A program made the translations under genes and the position numbers. From Fulvia fulva (lineage: Eukaryota > Ascomycota > Dothideomycetes > Mycosphaerellales > Mycosphaerellaceae): a DNA stretch of 64,000 nt. This document shows, one piece after another, positions 53,410 through 64,000 of the stretch. Below the pieces are notes generated by a model. The model was not told the origin of the DNA and did not search any database. It saw only the letters and a list, made by a program, of their open reading frames with translations. Each line of letters begins with the position of its first letter. The stretch's first letter is position 1. The stretch spans positions 930,001 to 994,000 of the forward strand of contig NC_063017.1 of the NCBI RefSeq assembly GCF_020509005.1, given 5' to 3'.

Positions 53410-54028
53410 CAGTGATGATGCCCATTCAGACGCAGGACGAGAACGGGCGCTCCCAGGATGCTCGTTCGCGGCGCCGGCAATTGGCTGCGCGACCTGGCGA
53501 CATGCTGCCCATGACACGCGCGTGCCGCACGGCTCCTGTTTCTAACACACGCCCAATTGTACTGGCACGTTGACCCGATTTCCACATGGTTGCTCCAGCC
53601 AGACACTCTACACGGGGCTGACATCCACACAAGTCTCCGCAATTGTTCCTGCGTACCCGACCAGCATGATCGATGTTCGTGTTCAGGCCACTGCAAGTCT
53701 GCAAATGATGGGAGCACCCCAGTCGCACCCACCAGTGGGACGTCGTACATTGTACACTTTTATCTGCACGACGTCGAGCACCCCGATGAAGCTTACTATC
53801 CTCTCGCGCTCTTGCCATTACCGTCATAACTACTGACGCCTCCGCCGCCGCCACTCTTTGCGCCCTCTCTCTCCGTTGGACTGCTGCTCTTCACTTCACA
53901 GCGTCAAGACGATCTCCCGCTGCCCGTCACACATAAGCTTCCTGCAGGTCAACAACTCTCAGCACTCTGGCGGTTGGCGGCGCAACGTACATGGACCCAC
54001 GGACAGCGATGATCTTCACGGCCGCGCC

Positions 54029-56677
54029 ATGACGAACCAAGCATTGGTGCCTCCAGATCCTCCAGGTCACCACGTTTCAGACGACACAGCGCGACCTATG
54101 GATTCTGCTGGACAGAGAGCAAATACTCCGGGCCGGTCATGGTCACGCGCCGAAACCTCGAGCCAGACGTCACGTTCACCGGCGTCGACGCGAAGGAAAC
54201 GCTTATCATTCTTTGGTCGGTCGAGCTCAGAGGCGACGAAGGAAGGTGCTCCCTCAATCCATTCCACCATGAGCTCTCACAACGATTCGCGACCCAGCAC
54301 TGCTCGAAGTGAAAGTCGAAGAAGGACTGCAGAGCCGTTGGAAAACATACGTAACTCTCTCCTTCGAGGACGAAGTCGTGCCAATGCTGACGGTGCTGAT
54401 GGCGAAGTCAATCCACCGCGACCGACTTCACGCTCCGTAGACGCAACTCGATCCAGGTCTCGGCATAGTGAGTTGATTGACTGTGAGAGTGTCAAGATCG
54501 ATCTAACTCGCCATGTTCAAGGTACAACTCTGCGATCATTAGCCAGATTCGAGAGGCCGAATCCAAAACCCATTGAAGATCAAGAAAAAGAGTGTGAGTG
54601 CTCGAGTTCGAAGCATCCATGTATCGATCTTCACTAACTTGTCTCAGTCTATCACCACCGGAAAAAGACTAGTATCTCACCACCATTCAACTTTCAGCAT
54701 CTCACACACACCGCTAGGAAGCATTTACCGCGACTGGAGACTGTGGACGAAAGGGACCTGAAGACGAAGTTTTGGCAGCTCAATGCCTATCAGAGACCGA
54801 AGGGGCGTCTTACTGGGATTAAAGCGGACGATCTAGGCAACCGACCTCGGACAGGAAGCGCTTCCTCAGCGCAAAGACCAGTCACTCCAGAGCAAAGTAG
54901 CAAGCCAGCGATGACGAACACCACACCTGTCGTGCCCGAAGTGACTCGCAGTCTAGACGAAACGTTGTTCGATGAGACACAGGAGACGAACTTCAACCCA
55001 GATGATGCCTACACATCTTTGGAGGAGGTCAACAAACTTGGAATGGCCGAAGCACTGCCTTCGTCACCTGCGCCTAACTACTACTCTTCTATGCTCGCTT
55101 TGAGGTCACCTACGTTGACTAACAAATCACCGAGGCTCCGTACGTCAGGTTCTTTTGACAATGCGGTTCTACCTCGGAGTTCTTCCCGAAGTGAAGCGAG
55201 GAGAGCACGAACCAGTCTTCCGGCTGGCCAAAGGCCCATCTCTCAGCCTGCAGCAGATGCGGAGGGCGGCAGTACTCTGAAAAAAGGACGTCTTGCGGGA
55301 CAAAGCTTCCGTGAGAAGCAGCCATTGCCGGCCATTCCGCAAGAGGCGACATCGACCCCGGCTGCCACAGTGGAGGTTAAAAACAGGCCTCACAGAGCGC
55401 CTTCTTACTCTTTATTCCCCTCGGCGGCTACGAAGACAGATGCGGAGAAGCCAGTGGAGGAACAATCCGAGCAGACTGGACAATCTGCACGATCTCGATC
55501 TGGATCGAAAGGGAAACAGCCCGACTACGTTCTACCCAGCGAGACTAAACGGTCGTCTCGGTCAACACATGCAACAACTACATCGAAGTCCTTCAGCTCG
55601 CTTGGTACGGACATTCTAGGAGACTCGAGCTGGGAAGATGACATCGACTTTGCCTACGAGCAAGCAGCGGAAGCGATGTGCAACTTCGACTGGAAGACTG
55701 CTTCTGTCATATCATCGAAGAAGACGAATGAGAGTGAGTCGACGTTACCATCTGTGCGACCATCGCCTGACCTCAATGGAAGTGGCGCGAGCAGTCAAGG
55801 CGGTGGCATACGACTGTCAGCGTGGATAGATCGACCATCCGCGTTCGCTTCAAATAGCTCATTGAGCACGAGACAAACGTCTGATACGTCCGTGCATACC
55901 CAAGCGAGCACCAACAGTGAGGCACCGTCCGTCAACGCACAGCACAAGCGCGGAACCTCTGTTGGCCATAAAGGATTCCTGGCTGCTCGCAGCGTGTCCA
56001 CTGAGCCTTTACGCAAAAGTCCCGATTTCTCACCCCAATACACATCCTCCCAGGCCAAGACACCACCTCCAAAGTTCAGCTTGACGGAAGCCGACGAAAC
56101 AGTCGGTGGGTCGACATACAGCCCAGCTACCAGCACTACGCACTTTCCTATCATTGACAGCACAATCCCAGAATACCTCAGCGATCCCGAGTCTGATCGA
56201 CCCGGAGGCGCGCGGCATCGCAAGTCCAGCTCGTACGGGTCATTCGAGAGCAGCCAAAAGTCAACACAGTCCTTGCAAACAGGCAGCGACACGACGCGCT
56301 GGTCATCAGCATCCACCAGCTCGATGCCAGATCTCATGCACAGCAAGCGCAAAAGCAGATCGAGCATACAGCTACGTGGTAGAGTCTCCCGACCTCTCGA
56401 GTCCGTCCCTCACAGTCCAGACGCTGAGTTAGTGGAGTTCTGCAACAGAGATGGCGTAGTCCAGCGTGACAGCTTGAAGTTCCCATCGAACTGGGAACGC
56501 GCTTCACCAGACCCTATCGTGATGCGCAGGCCAGAAGGAGACGACACGTCACTTCTCCTCTCCGCAGGAAGGACTGTTCAGAGGGACCGCTCGTCGACGC
56601 CCTCGAACCCGAGGCATAGGTCGCGGAGCAATACCAGTGTGCCGCCTCCCACGCAGGAGGAAGCTGGATGGATATGA
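54029..56677 (+). CDS. CRIB-motif protein, probable Cdc42/Rac effector (864 aa; join 54029..54593, 54648..56677)
   Basis: The first ATG in frame (54,029) opens exon 1. The 54-bp intron 54,594-54,647 (gtgagt..cactaac..ctcag) restores frame in phase 1. The protein is mostly disordered, rich in Ser, Arg, Pro and Thr. Just after the splice it carries I198-S-P-P-F-N-F-Q-H-L-T-H209, which fits the CRIB consensus I-S-x-P-x(2-4)-F-x-H-x2-H used to bind GTP-loaded Cdc42/Rac. A conserved-looking segment follows (D-E-R-D-L-K-T-K-F-W and L-T-G-I-K-A-D-D-L, about 225-255). I see no kinase domain, so it is not a PAK; the architecture is closer to Gic-like or fungus-specific CRIB proteins acting in polarity. 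Specific partners are not evident. The long Ser/Arg-rich tail offers many potential phosphorylation sites. The stop is at 56,675-56,677. Confidence 0.82.
54594..54647 (+). other. Intron of the CRIB gene (54 bp)
   Basis: Donor gtgagt, branch-like cactaac at about 54,632-54,638, acceptor ctcag. Joining the exons places the CRIB motif directly downstream and avoids the exon 1 stop at about 54,636. Confidence 0.85.
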
Positions 56678-57259
56678 TGAGATGAATGAGGCGAAAGTAC
56701 GAGCGATACGAAGAATGAACACTCCCTTTGATGATGCGTTTTATTGCCTTGACTGTTGTTGCGAATGAGCGGGATCTGATTTGATTGCTGATTTGTGCGT
56801 TCGGGCGGCGCGAGTACCACAGATACCCTTTTCTTTGGCGGGGGAGTTGATCCTGTAGAAGCACATTCGTATATGGCTGATACTAACAGCTTGATGCATC
56901 TGCACCAGTACTTCGAAAGAACATGCAGTGGCTATCGTGATAGGACGCGTGGTTGAAATACGTGTGGCTCAGCCCCCCCCCCACAAGACAGGCCCGCCCG
57001 CGCTGCAGCCCAGAACCTTACTGGAAGTGGTTGCTTCACCAACCAATTCCAATTGATGATTGGGCAAGCGCCTTGCGCAATTCAATACCTCCTAATAACC
57101 AAACTACCCACCGTGACTGACTTGTGACTTCTCCTGACCGTGCATAACCGAGCATCTTTCTCGAGTCGCGCATATTCCTTACCAGCGTATCTTTGCGAAT
57201 CGCCCCAGTACTTCCGCGCACTTTGTCTTGGAATAACATGCAAGTTTGCAGAGAGTGTC
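56678..57259. other. Intergenic spacer, alpha-actinin promoter side
   Basis: 582 bp between two genes on the same strand. Contains a C-rich run near 56,972-56,983. No gene or clear promoter element seen. Confidence 0.5.
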
Positions 57260-59341
57260 ATGGCGGTGCTTGAGCAGTCTTGGTGGGTCACAGCACTCGT
57301 ATAGAGGGGTAATGGGTGATGGTGAAGAAGAAGCTGACGGTGATGTGTCTGTAGGGTCAAGGTCCAGGAGAAGACGTTTGGGAAATGGTATGTTTGGCTG
57401 CGACTGCGAGTACATGTACCAGGAGAAGGGAGCTGACCGGGCCATCTCAGGCTCAACAACAAACTCAAAGCGCGAAATGTACACATCGATAACCTTGTCA
57501 CCGACCTCTCCGACGGCATCGCCCTCATCCACCTCCTCGAGATTCTCTCACAGGACTCGTTAGGCCGATATGCTGCACGACCGAAACTGCGGGTACAGCG
57601 ATTCGAGAATGTCAATATCGCGCTGGACTTTATAAAAGCACGGAAGATCCAATTAACGAACATCGGCGCTGAGGATGTGGTGGATGGAAACCGGAAGATT
57701 ATACTCGGTCTGATATGGACGCTCATCTTGCGCTTCACGATCAGCGACATCAACGACCAGGGCCTGAGTGCAAGAGAAGGTCTGCTGCTGTGGTGTCAGA
57801 GGAAGACGGCGTGTTATGATGAGGTGGAGGTGAGGGACTTCTCGAATAGCTGGAATGATGGACTGGCTTTCTGTGCGTTGTTGGACATTCACAGGCCGGA
57901 CCTGATCGATTATGATCAGCTGGACAAGTCCGACCACAAGGGCAACATGCAGCTGGCCTTCGACATTGCGAGCAAGGAGATTGGGATCCCGGACCTGCTT
58001 GACGTCGAGGATGTGTGTGATGTTGCGAAGCCGGATGAGAGGTCGCTTATGACATACATCGCCTACTGGTTCCATGCTTTCTCGCAGATGGAGAAGGTGG
58101 AGAACGCTGGGAGACGAGTCGAGAAGTTTGTCTCCAATATGCAGGGCGCGTGGGAGATGCAGAACGACTACGAGCGAAGGATCCGAGCGTTGAAGGCATC
58201 GATCGCAAAGCAGCGTGAGGACTGGACAGCAGCCGTGTTTGACGACACATATGCAGATGCGAAAGAGCAGAGTCGACACTTCACGGCGTACAAGCGGAGA
58301 GAAAAGCGCGACTGGGTTGCTGAGAAGAGCGATCTTGCTGGCCTGCTTGGGAACATCAAGACGAAGCTCAACACGTACCGGTTGCGACCATATCAGCCAC
58401 CAGCGGAGCTAAGTCTGGAAGCTCTCGACGAGTCCTGGATGGGCCTCATGGAGGCAGAGCGAACTCGAAGTCAAGTCATCAACATGAAGATCCGTGACAT
58501 CAAGAACAATCTACGGCGATCATTCGCCGACAAAGCTAACGACTTTGCGCTGGCACTCCAGACCATTAGCGTCAGCATCTCAGGTCTAGAAGGAGATGTG
58601 GAAGACCAGCTCGAACATACAACGCGCATATCACAAAACCTCCCGCCCCTCGACCAATACCTCGACATCATCTCGGACCTCGATCAGCGTTGTACCGAGG
58701 CCAACATCGAAGAGAACGACTTCACCACGTACACGTACGACGAACTCGCCTACGAACTCAGCCTCGTCCGCTCCAGCGTACAAAAGAAACTCGCCTTTCT
58801 AGAGAATCAGATGGTTGCTCGTAACATGACCAACCTCACCCCGATCCAACTAGAAGAATTCGAGTCCGTCTTCCGTCACTTCGACCGCGACCTCTCCAAC
58901 TCCCTACAAGAACTCGAATTCTCCGCCGCCCTCGCCTCCCTAGGCCTCGTCTACGACGAACAAGAAATGCACGAACGCTTCATCGAAGTCGCCGGTCGCG
59001 GCGGAAACGTTAGCTTCGAGCAATTCATCAGGTTCATGGTCGATGTGACCGAGGATCAGAATACTGCAGAACAGGTCTTTGAGAGTTTCAGAGAGGTTGC
59101 CGATGGGAAGCCGTATGTGACGGAGTTGGATCTGACGCATTCCCTGATTCCGGAGGAGATTGTGGAGCAGCTTGTGCAGACTATGCCGGCGCATAAGGGC
59201 CCGGATTTGCAGGAGGATCGCGATTTGCCGAAGTTTGATTATGTTCGTTTTATGGAGCGGTATTTGCATGGGGAGAAGGGGAAGGAGGGGCAGCAGCGGC
59301 AGCAGGGGCAGCAGCAGCAGCCGAACGGGAAGCATGAGTAG
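57260..59341 (+). CDS. acnA: Alpha-actinin (648 aa; join 57260..57282, 57355..57387, 57451..59341)
   Basis: Actin-bundling protein of the cytokinetic ring. Exon 1 gives M-A-V-L-E-Q-S-W. Two introns (57,283-57,354, gtgggt..ctgac..tag; 57,388-57,450, gtatgt..ctgac..cag) lead to V-K-V-Q-E-K-T-F-G-K-W-L-N, the classic start of a calponin-homology domain. CH1 spans about 8-117 (L-S-D-G-I-A-L-I-H-L-L-E), CH2 about 124-235 (L-L-L-W-C-Q-R-K-T, F-S-N-S-W-N-D-G-L-A-F-C). A helical spectrin-like rod follows (about 245-480), then EF-hands (about 485-590), the first with loop D-R-D-L-S-N-S-L-Q-E-L-E, which keeps Asp at 1 and 3 and Glu at 12 and could bind calcium. The length fits fungal alpha-actinins (Ain1 of S. 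pombe, AcnA of Aspergillus nidulans), which have a shorter rod than animal forms. The extreme C-terminus is a Q/G-rich low-complexity tail coded by cag-like repeats. Confidence 0.93.
57283..57354 (+). other. Intron 1 of alpha-actinin (72 bp)
   Basis: Donor gtgggt, branch-like gctgac at 57,333-57,338, acceptor gtag. It splits the Trp codon of E-Q-S-W. Confidence 0.85.
57388..57450 (+). other. Intron 2 of alpha-actinin (63 bp)
   Basis: Donor gtatgt, branch-like gctgac at about 57,432-57,437, acceptor ctcag. It splits the Trp codon of G-K-W-L-N. Confidence 0.88.
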
Positions 59342-59961
59342 GACTCTGGTTTCGATGGGGCGGCTGCGCATGCTGAAGAGTTGGTGGATGGGGAGGATGA
59401 GTCCGTTGAGGAAGAGTGAAGAGGCTGGAGTGGAGGTGGCTACTTGTGAATAGGTTGCAATCAGGCGCTATGCTGGAGTTTTTGGAAAGCGAGACAGCAC
59501 TTGACCTTGGATGGAGAGTGATGGTCTTTGGGTTTGGCTTGTTTTGGCTGTGCGCGAGTCTTGGACACAAACACAGTGAGAGTTGGCATATTGCATAGTG
59601 ATACCATAGGATGATGAGGAGCATAGAAGAGAGCAAGTAGTGTTAATGGGAAGTTTATTGTTGTGTAATCGCCTTTAGTTGGCGTGCTCGTTGCTTCTGG
59701 TGCAGGTTTGCTGTGGAGATGGTGGTGAGGATGGGGAGGGTCGTGGTCAATGGATACGCGAGTTGTCTTCATTGCCATGATCGTTAACTTCGTGTCGGTA
59801 TCAGTGCTGGGCAAGTGTTCCTCGTAGCAGATGAGGGGTCCCACGAGCAGCCGTTGTCGGAGCTACATTTAGCTGTACAGCTGTACATCACATCTAACAA
59901 CATATTCTAGTCGTATCCATCAACATTTAAGACAGCTACCACGCCACCACCTCAACGCAAC
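59342..59961. other. Intergenic spacer
   Basis: 620 bp containing the alpha-actinin 3' UTR and the promoter of the MmgE/PrpD-family gene. The minus-strand frame of 127 codons at 59,844-59,461 is His/Pro-rich and shows no domain; I do not call it. Confidence 0.5.
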
Positions 59962-61407
59962 ATGTCCACCACCCCCAAACCCAACGACACAACACCCTCA
60001 CCCGACACCGCACCAATCCCAGCAACAAAACTCCTCGCCCACTTCGTCGCCACCGCAACACCCTCCTCCCACCTCACACCAGAGATCAAGACGAAAGTAA
60101 ACGAAGTCCTAATAGACTACATCGCCGTAACCCTCGGCGCAATCACCAACGCGCCCTCCACGAAACCCATCTACAACACCATCCTCGCCCTCCAGGGTGG
60201 ACCTATTGCAAGCTCAGCGGGGAGACTTGCGAGTACAGTCATAGGCCATGGGAACCCCCACATGCTGCCCCAATACGCTGCTCTCCTAAATTCTGCTCTG
60301 GCTCATTCACTAGATTTCGACGATACCTACGCGGCGGGCACGCTGCATGCGGGCGTTACGGCAGTCTCTGCGGCGATGACGCAGGCGGAAGTGATGGGGG
60401 TGTAGCGGAACTCGGAGTGGTTCATGTTGGCGGTTAGTGTAGGGTACGAAGTCACATGTCGGCTAGGGAGGGAATTGGGCATGGTCGCTTACGAGAGAGG
60501 TTTTCATAACACTTCCACGGCGGGGATTTTTGGAGCTGTTGCTGCCATCTCTGTGTTGAAGGGACTGGGGACGGGGGATGTGGAGTGCGCGTTTGGGTTG
60601 GCGGGGAGTAAGGCGGGTGGGAGTATGCAGTATCTCGACAATGGGGCGTGGAATAAGAGGTTGCATCCCGGCTTTGCGGTGTGTGATGCGTTCATGTGCG
60701 TCAGTCTCGCTGAGCATGGAGTCCTGGGTGCGACGAGGGCGATTGAGGGGGAGATGGGATTTTTGCAGGCTTATAGTCCTGGGGAGAAAGATTTGGGAAG
60801 GCTGGTGGGTGGGTTGGGCGAGGAGTGGTGTTGGTTGGAGACTTCTTTGAAGCCGTATCCGGCGTGTAGGATGACGCATTGTTTCATTGAAATTGGGGGC
60901 AAGATCTGTGATGCGGAAAAGGGCGTGGCGGGGGAATTGGTGAGGAGTGTTGAGATGAGGATGCCGAAGGCGAGTTTCTTGCTGGTGGGAGATCCGACGC
61001 CGAACAAGGTGCACCCGGATAACGCCGTTGATGCGCAGTTCTCGGTATACTTCCAGATGGCGAACGCATTAATCCACGGGTCAACGACGGGGGTGCAGGC
61101 ATATCAGAAGCTAGAGGATCCAGAGATTAGGGCGCTGTGCGATGAGATGGTGGTTGTAATGGATCCGGACATGACGGGTCTCGCGGCGAAGGTCAAGGTG
61201 GAGTGGATGAATGGGAGGGTGGATGAGTATCAGCAGCAGTATCCGCTTGGGGAGGTACAGCATCCGTTCACGAGGGATAGGGTTGATGAGAAGTTCCATT
61301 CGTTGGTTGATCCGGTGTGTGGGGAGGAGAAGGCGCAGAGGATTATTGATGTGGTTGATGATTTGGAGGGGTATAGTGTGAATGGTTTGTTCTTGCTGCT
61401 TCGCTGA
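59962..61407 (+). pseudogene. MmgE/PrpD-family protein gene with one in-frame TAG (2-methylcitrate dehydratase / cis-aconitate decarboxylase-like)
   Basis: A single frame of 482 codons, the normal length of the family, broken only by TAG at 60,403-60,405 (codon 148). The N-terminal part has L-I-D-Y-I-A-V-T-L-G (about 51-60) and the signature N-S-A-L-A-H-S-L-D-F-D-D-T-Y (about 112-125) followed by L-H-A-G. After the stop come G-Y-E-V-T-C-R-L-G, R-G-F-H-N-T-S-T-A-G-I-F-G, G-L-A-G-S-K-A-G-G and G-A-W-N-K-R-L-H-P-G, all family hallmarks. Members dehydrate or decarboxylate tricarboxylic acids such as 2-methylcitrate or cis-aconitate; the exact substrate cannot be read from sequence. The stop fits CAG to TAG in a CpA context. 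It may be a pseudogene, an allele, a sequencing error or, less likely, readthrough. No intron of credible length removes it. Confidence 0.85.
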
Positions 61408-63354
61408 ACGCTACGCACGACGGGGAGAACCATCATCTATCAAGGTCGCATGTGAGCGACAGTGGTAACTGGCGGCATCTGCTGGTGGTATAAAGAGATA
61501 CGTCTCGTCAGACAAGGATTTGTGCGTCCTGATAGCCTCATCAGGAAGCGGTACCATATCACTACAACCAACATACATCGTGCTGGCACTACGACTGAAG
61601 CTGTGGACTCGCTGGAGGTCCTTAAATTTGGGTTGGACTTCCCTACGACATCATTGGTCATGCAATGATCTTCAAGGAGGAACTGGCTCAGTGCTCGTCA
61701 TTGCAGATTCTCTGGACCCTAGTCGCGAGTATTCGAGGGAGTATAGCATGCGCCGCGAGCGGACAATGTGAGGTGGCGGAGGAGGCACTGGAAGTCGATC
61801 AGGACGCTACTGCTGCGACATGCTGTTATGACCTGACCTCGGGAGTTGTCCCTGCTTAGGTATACCGAATGGAGGACAGCTGGAGGTCTGGGTGTAGTCT
61901 GCAGTATTGCGTAGTCAGCCGATGGAACTGTTTGATATCACGTTACATCCACCTCCGCCGAGGCAGAGCGCCTCTATGCAGCCACTTAATCCTTCGCCTG
62001 TCGGACGCGTGCCCTTTCCGAGAGATGAACTGACTGCAGCGCTTCTTGGCGTCGGTGGCAATACAAGACACTGACGCACCTGGTCTTCTCCCGGCATTGC
62101 CGAAGGATCAGGCTGCGTGATCTCTCACCTTTGTCTCGAAATCGTCACCTAGCCGCAGATGTGGATGACTTCCAGAACGTTGACCCACATTCCATGCAGA
62201 TGATAAGCCTGTCAGCCTTGACGCGACCCAGGCGTAAACCGCATCGGACAGCGACATGAACCCGATGCTTGGCCCAGCCGTCTATCCAATATGCACCAGC
62301 AATAGGATCTCTTTGACCAACATCTTGCCAACGACAAGACCGGTCATAGCTCTGGCCATCTACGGGTCATCCTGTGATAGCAGTCTTATCAACTTCCCCT
62401 GTCGCATTAGTGCTGATGCTCAGCTCTTTCTGGGCATGTGTGAACAAGCAAACGCCGCATTTCTCATGCCTCCACAATGCTTCGTTGAAGGGAAAGTCAG
62501 TGCCTGTCGCGTGCTCGTGGCCGCCACGCGAAATTACGACAGAAGGCTTGTGCCACATCCGGGATCGTGTGCGCCTCTGTCGACAGCATGACAAAGAAAT
62601 ATACTGCTGCTGGGCGTGGTGTGGCTACCATTGTTCGCGTGACTGCTTGCCACATCGCGGTAACGCCGCAATGGTCCCTGAAACGATCGACGAGCTGTCC
62701 AGAACCTGTGCCTCATCATCAAAACACCCGACGAACCATTCGGAATCAATGGAACGGACTGGACTGGCTCTTCGCGCAGTGCGCGGTGCACGTTTCTTGG
62801 CAGCACAGCTGTCTGTCACGCGGACATCCTTCCTCAATCCTTCCAGAAACACGCCACAGTGCCATGAGGGGCCATCAGACATCCGACCAGTGGATTGCTT
62901 CGCCTTCGCGAGAACCAACAGCACGACCCAGCCGAAAGCAGCAGGCGATAAGGTACGCCAAGTGCCCAGGCGGCGTGGAAACTCTTGGCCTGTACGCGCG
63001 ACCGCGGTGGTGGAGCTCGAGGATTGATTGCTGGATGTTGTGCTGTTTTGCGCGTGACACGTGAAAGGTGGTATGGAGGGAGAGGTACAGTATGTTCCTG
63101 TGAGGTTGGAGGAGAATGGGATGATGAAGGCGAAGTGGAAGGGGGAAGGAGAGGAGGGTTAGGATACGCTAGTTTGTGAGCCAATCATGTAGCATCGGAC
63201 CTCATGTCCGTTCGATAGGGCGTGGCAACGACATCGCTTCATCTCATGCACATGACATGTCAACAGGAAGACGTGTACACCTGCAATGAAAACTTCCCAA
63301 CACGTTTCGTTCATGAGAAGGAGCTATGCACACATCCCATCTTTATCCTACGAC
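61408..63354. other. Intergenic region, no supported gene
   Basis: About 1.95 kb of normal composition. Several short frames on both strands, including 217 codons (62,374-63,027) and 165 codons (62,567-63,064), overlap one another in different frames, are Cys/Arg-rich in the way random GC-balanced sequence is, and show no domain. The last 300 bases are the 3' flank of the permease gene. Confidence 0.5.
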
Positions 63355-64000
63355 TTAGAAAAGCTTGTCGAGGAAACGTCTTGCGGGTCCCCAGTTCTGC
63401 CTCTTAAGCTTCTCTGCCTCGAAAGCCTCGTAGTTGATCTCACGACGACCAGAGTCAACATCGATGTTCTTGATCGACACCCAGCTCTGTCGCTTCCAGA
63501 TGAAGCCGATGAGGTAGAAGACGATGACGACGAAGATGGCGAGGTAGCCCTGGAAGAATGCTGAGACGCCCTCGGCGACGAGCGTCTCGCCGTTCTCTCC
63601 TCGGGATGCGCGGATGGCACCAGCAATGGAAGTGTAGAACTGTCAGGATGTTAGTAAAGTGTATCTATTGCGGGTGCAAGGTCAACTTACTGTGGCAACC
63701 AGGACGATGACGTTGAGGATCAGGCCGATCCAGGATCCGGTGACGCCGAAGATGGCCTTGAAGGGGAGCTCATCAGTAGTGTGACCGTGGTACTTCCAAG
63801 CAGATCGGAAACGGATATGCGCAAGGCAGATGCTGCCCCATGTGAAGAGGGCGGCGAGACCAGAAAGTGCTTGTAGCCAGGCGAAGACGGTGACACCGCT
63901 GCTAGCCAACGAGACGTATGCGATGGGTCCGAATGCGATGATAGCGATGGTGGAGTACAGTGGACGTCCGGCGCGATCGACATATGCGAAGATCTTGGGC
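63355..64000 (-). CDS. Amino-acid permease, C-terminal part (partial; complement join 63355..63639, 63691..>64000)
   Basis: Plasma-membrane amino-acid/proton symporter of the fungal YAT/AAP family (Gap1/Agp1/Gnp1 type). The gene enters from the right edge; about 197 C-terminal residues are visible of a usual 550-600. The 5' exon reads P-K-I-F-A-Y-V-D-R-A-G-R-P-L-Y-S, then V-F-A-W-L-Q-A-L-S-G-L, L-F-T-W-G-S-I-C-L-A-H-I-R-F-R and D-E-L-P-F-K-A, all strongly conserved in the family. A 51-bp intron (63,640-63,690; minus-strand gtaagt..acag, phase 0) leads to the last exon with F-Y-T-S-I-A-G, one more membrane helix (Y-L-A-I-F-V-V-I-V-F-Y-L-I-G-F) and a cytosolic tail ending in L-D-K-L-F and TAA at 63,355. 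About four transmembrane helices are in view. No defects seen. Confidence 0.92.
63640..63690 (-). other. Intron of the permease gene (51 bp)
   Basis: Minus-strand donor gtaagt and acceptor gacag, with a tactaac branch site near 63,652-63,658. Splicing is in phase 0 and joins two family-conserved segments. Confidence 0.88.

Larger units (their letters stand above)
52230..54028. other. Repeat-bearing intergenic region; no supported gene
   Basis: Normal base composition. It contains a second copy of the dispersed 77-bp repeat, a 42-bp inverted repeat pair, a 10-bp tandem (gctgggcagg twice, 52,261-52,280) and a heptamer minisatellite. Reading frames here (up to 220 codons) overlap the repeats on both strands and show no domain. 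The last few hundred bases, with pyrimidine-rich tracts near 53,850-53,950, probably act as promoter and 5' UTR of the CRIB gene. Confidence 0.55.

Noticed and set aside
59461..59844. 127-codon minus-strand frame between alpha-actinin and the MmgE/PrpD-family gene
   Set aside because: Low-complexity His/Pro content, no homology that I recognise, and it lies over the expected 3' UTR and promoter.
60400..60437. A 38-nt GT..AG intron that would remove the TAG in the MmgE/PrpD-family gene
   Set aside because: Too short for a fungal intron, no branch site, and it would shift the frame and delete conserved sequence before G-Y-E-V.
62374..63064. Overlapping 217- and 165-codon plus-strand frames
   Set aside because: Two different frames over the same DNA with no recognised motif, Cys/Arg-rich random-like composition, and no supporting splice sites.
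1..64000. CRISPR arrays, bacterial operons, rRNA genes, telomere repeats
   Set aside because: None seen; the tandem repeats present are short minisatellites or transposon termini, and gene structure is eukaryotic.

Overview
The window is from a filamentous ascomycete (Pezizomycotina; a Dothideomycete is my best guess, by inference only). The evidence is short spliceosomal introns of 51-72 bp with GT..AG ends and CTGAC/CTAAC-like branch sites, Tad-like LINEs, chromodomain Ty3/Gypsy elements, Fot1/pogo transposons, and above all a strong repeat-induced point mutation (RIP) signature. In the RIPped tracts CpA and TpG are almost gone and replaced by TpA, while CpG stays abundant.

Bases 1 to about 42,930 are one nested stack of retroelements, which I resolved with paired ends and target-site duplications (TSDs). 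The oldest layer is Gyp-1, a minus-strand Gypsy element cut into pieces at 1-626, 12,841-16,027, 21,334-22,274 and 40,776-41,609. Inserted into it are Gyp-2 (627-12,835, plus strand, 184-bp LTRs, 5-bp TSD), LINE-3 (16,028-21,319, plus, 14-bp TSD), LINE-2 (22,275-40,763, minus, 12-bp TSD) and a 3' piece of Gyp-5 (41,610 to about 42,936). Gyp-2 carries LINE-1 (1,050-6,025, minus, 16-bp TSD), a full-length LINE with both ORFs intact. LINE-2, a heavily RIPped full-length sister of LINE-1, carries Gyp-3 (22,449-35,921, minus, 405-bp LTRs). Gyp-3 in turn carries Gyp-4 (26,783-32,919, plus, 443-bp LTRs), a nearly intact chromovirus with only a few RIP-type nonsense codons. Four levels of nesting are visible on that branch.

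Bases 42,937-46,089 are un-RIPped DNA with no gene I can support. They contain a 287-bp Tc1/mariner-type MITE with 31-bp perfect terminal repeats. Bases 46,090-52,229 are bounded by a perfect 41-bp inverted repeat and a near-perfect 8-bp direct repeat. Inside are two adjacent RIPped, internally deleted Fot1/pogo transposons (46,516-48,028 minus; 48,031-49,163 plus) and a RIPped minus-strand reading frame resembling a Mutator-like (MULE) transposase. Bases 52,230-54,028 hold short repeats but no supported gene.

The right end, about 54.0-64.0 kb, is ordinary host sequence. It holds a CRIB-motif protein (likely Cdc42/Rac effector, 864 aa, one intron), alpha-actinin (648 aa, two introns, starting with 23- and 33-nt exons), an MmgE/PrpD-family gene broken by one in-frame TAG, and the 3' end of an amino-acid permease gene on the minus strand running off the window. 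The CRIB protein and alpha-actinin both point to polarity and actin organisation, but adjacency alone does not show that they work together. Nothing links the transposon block functionally to the host genes, apart from possible leakage of RIP-like mutation.
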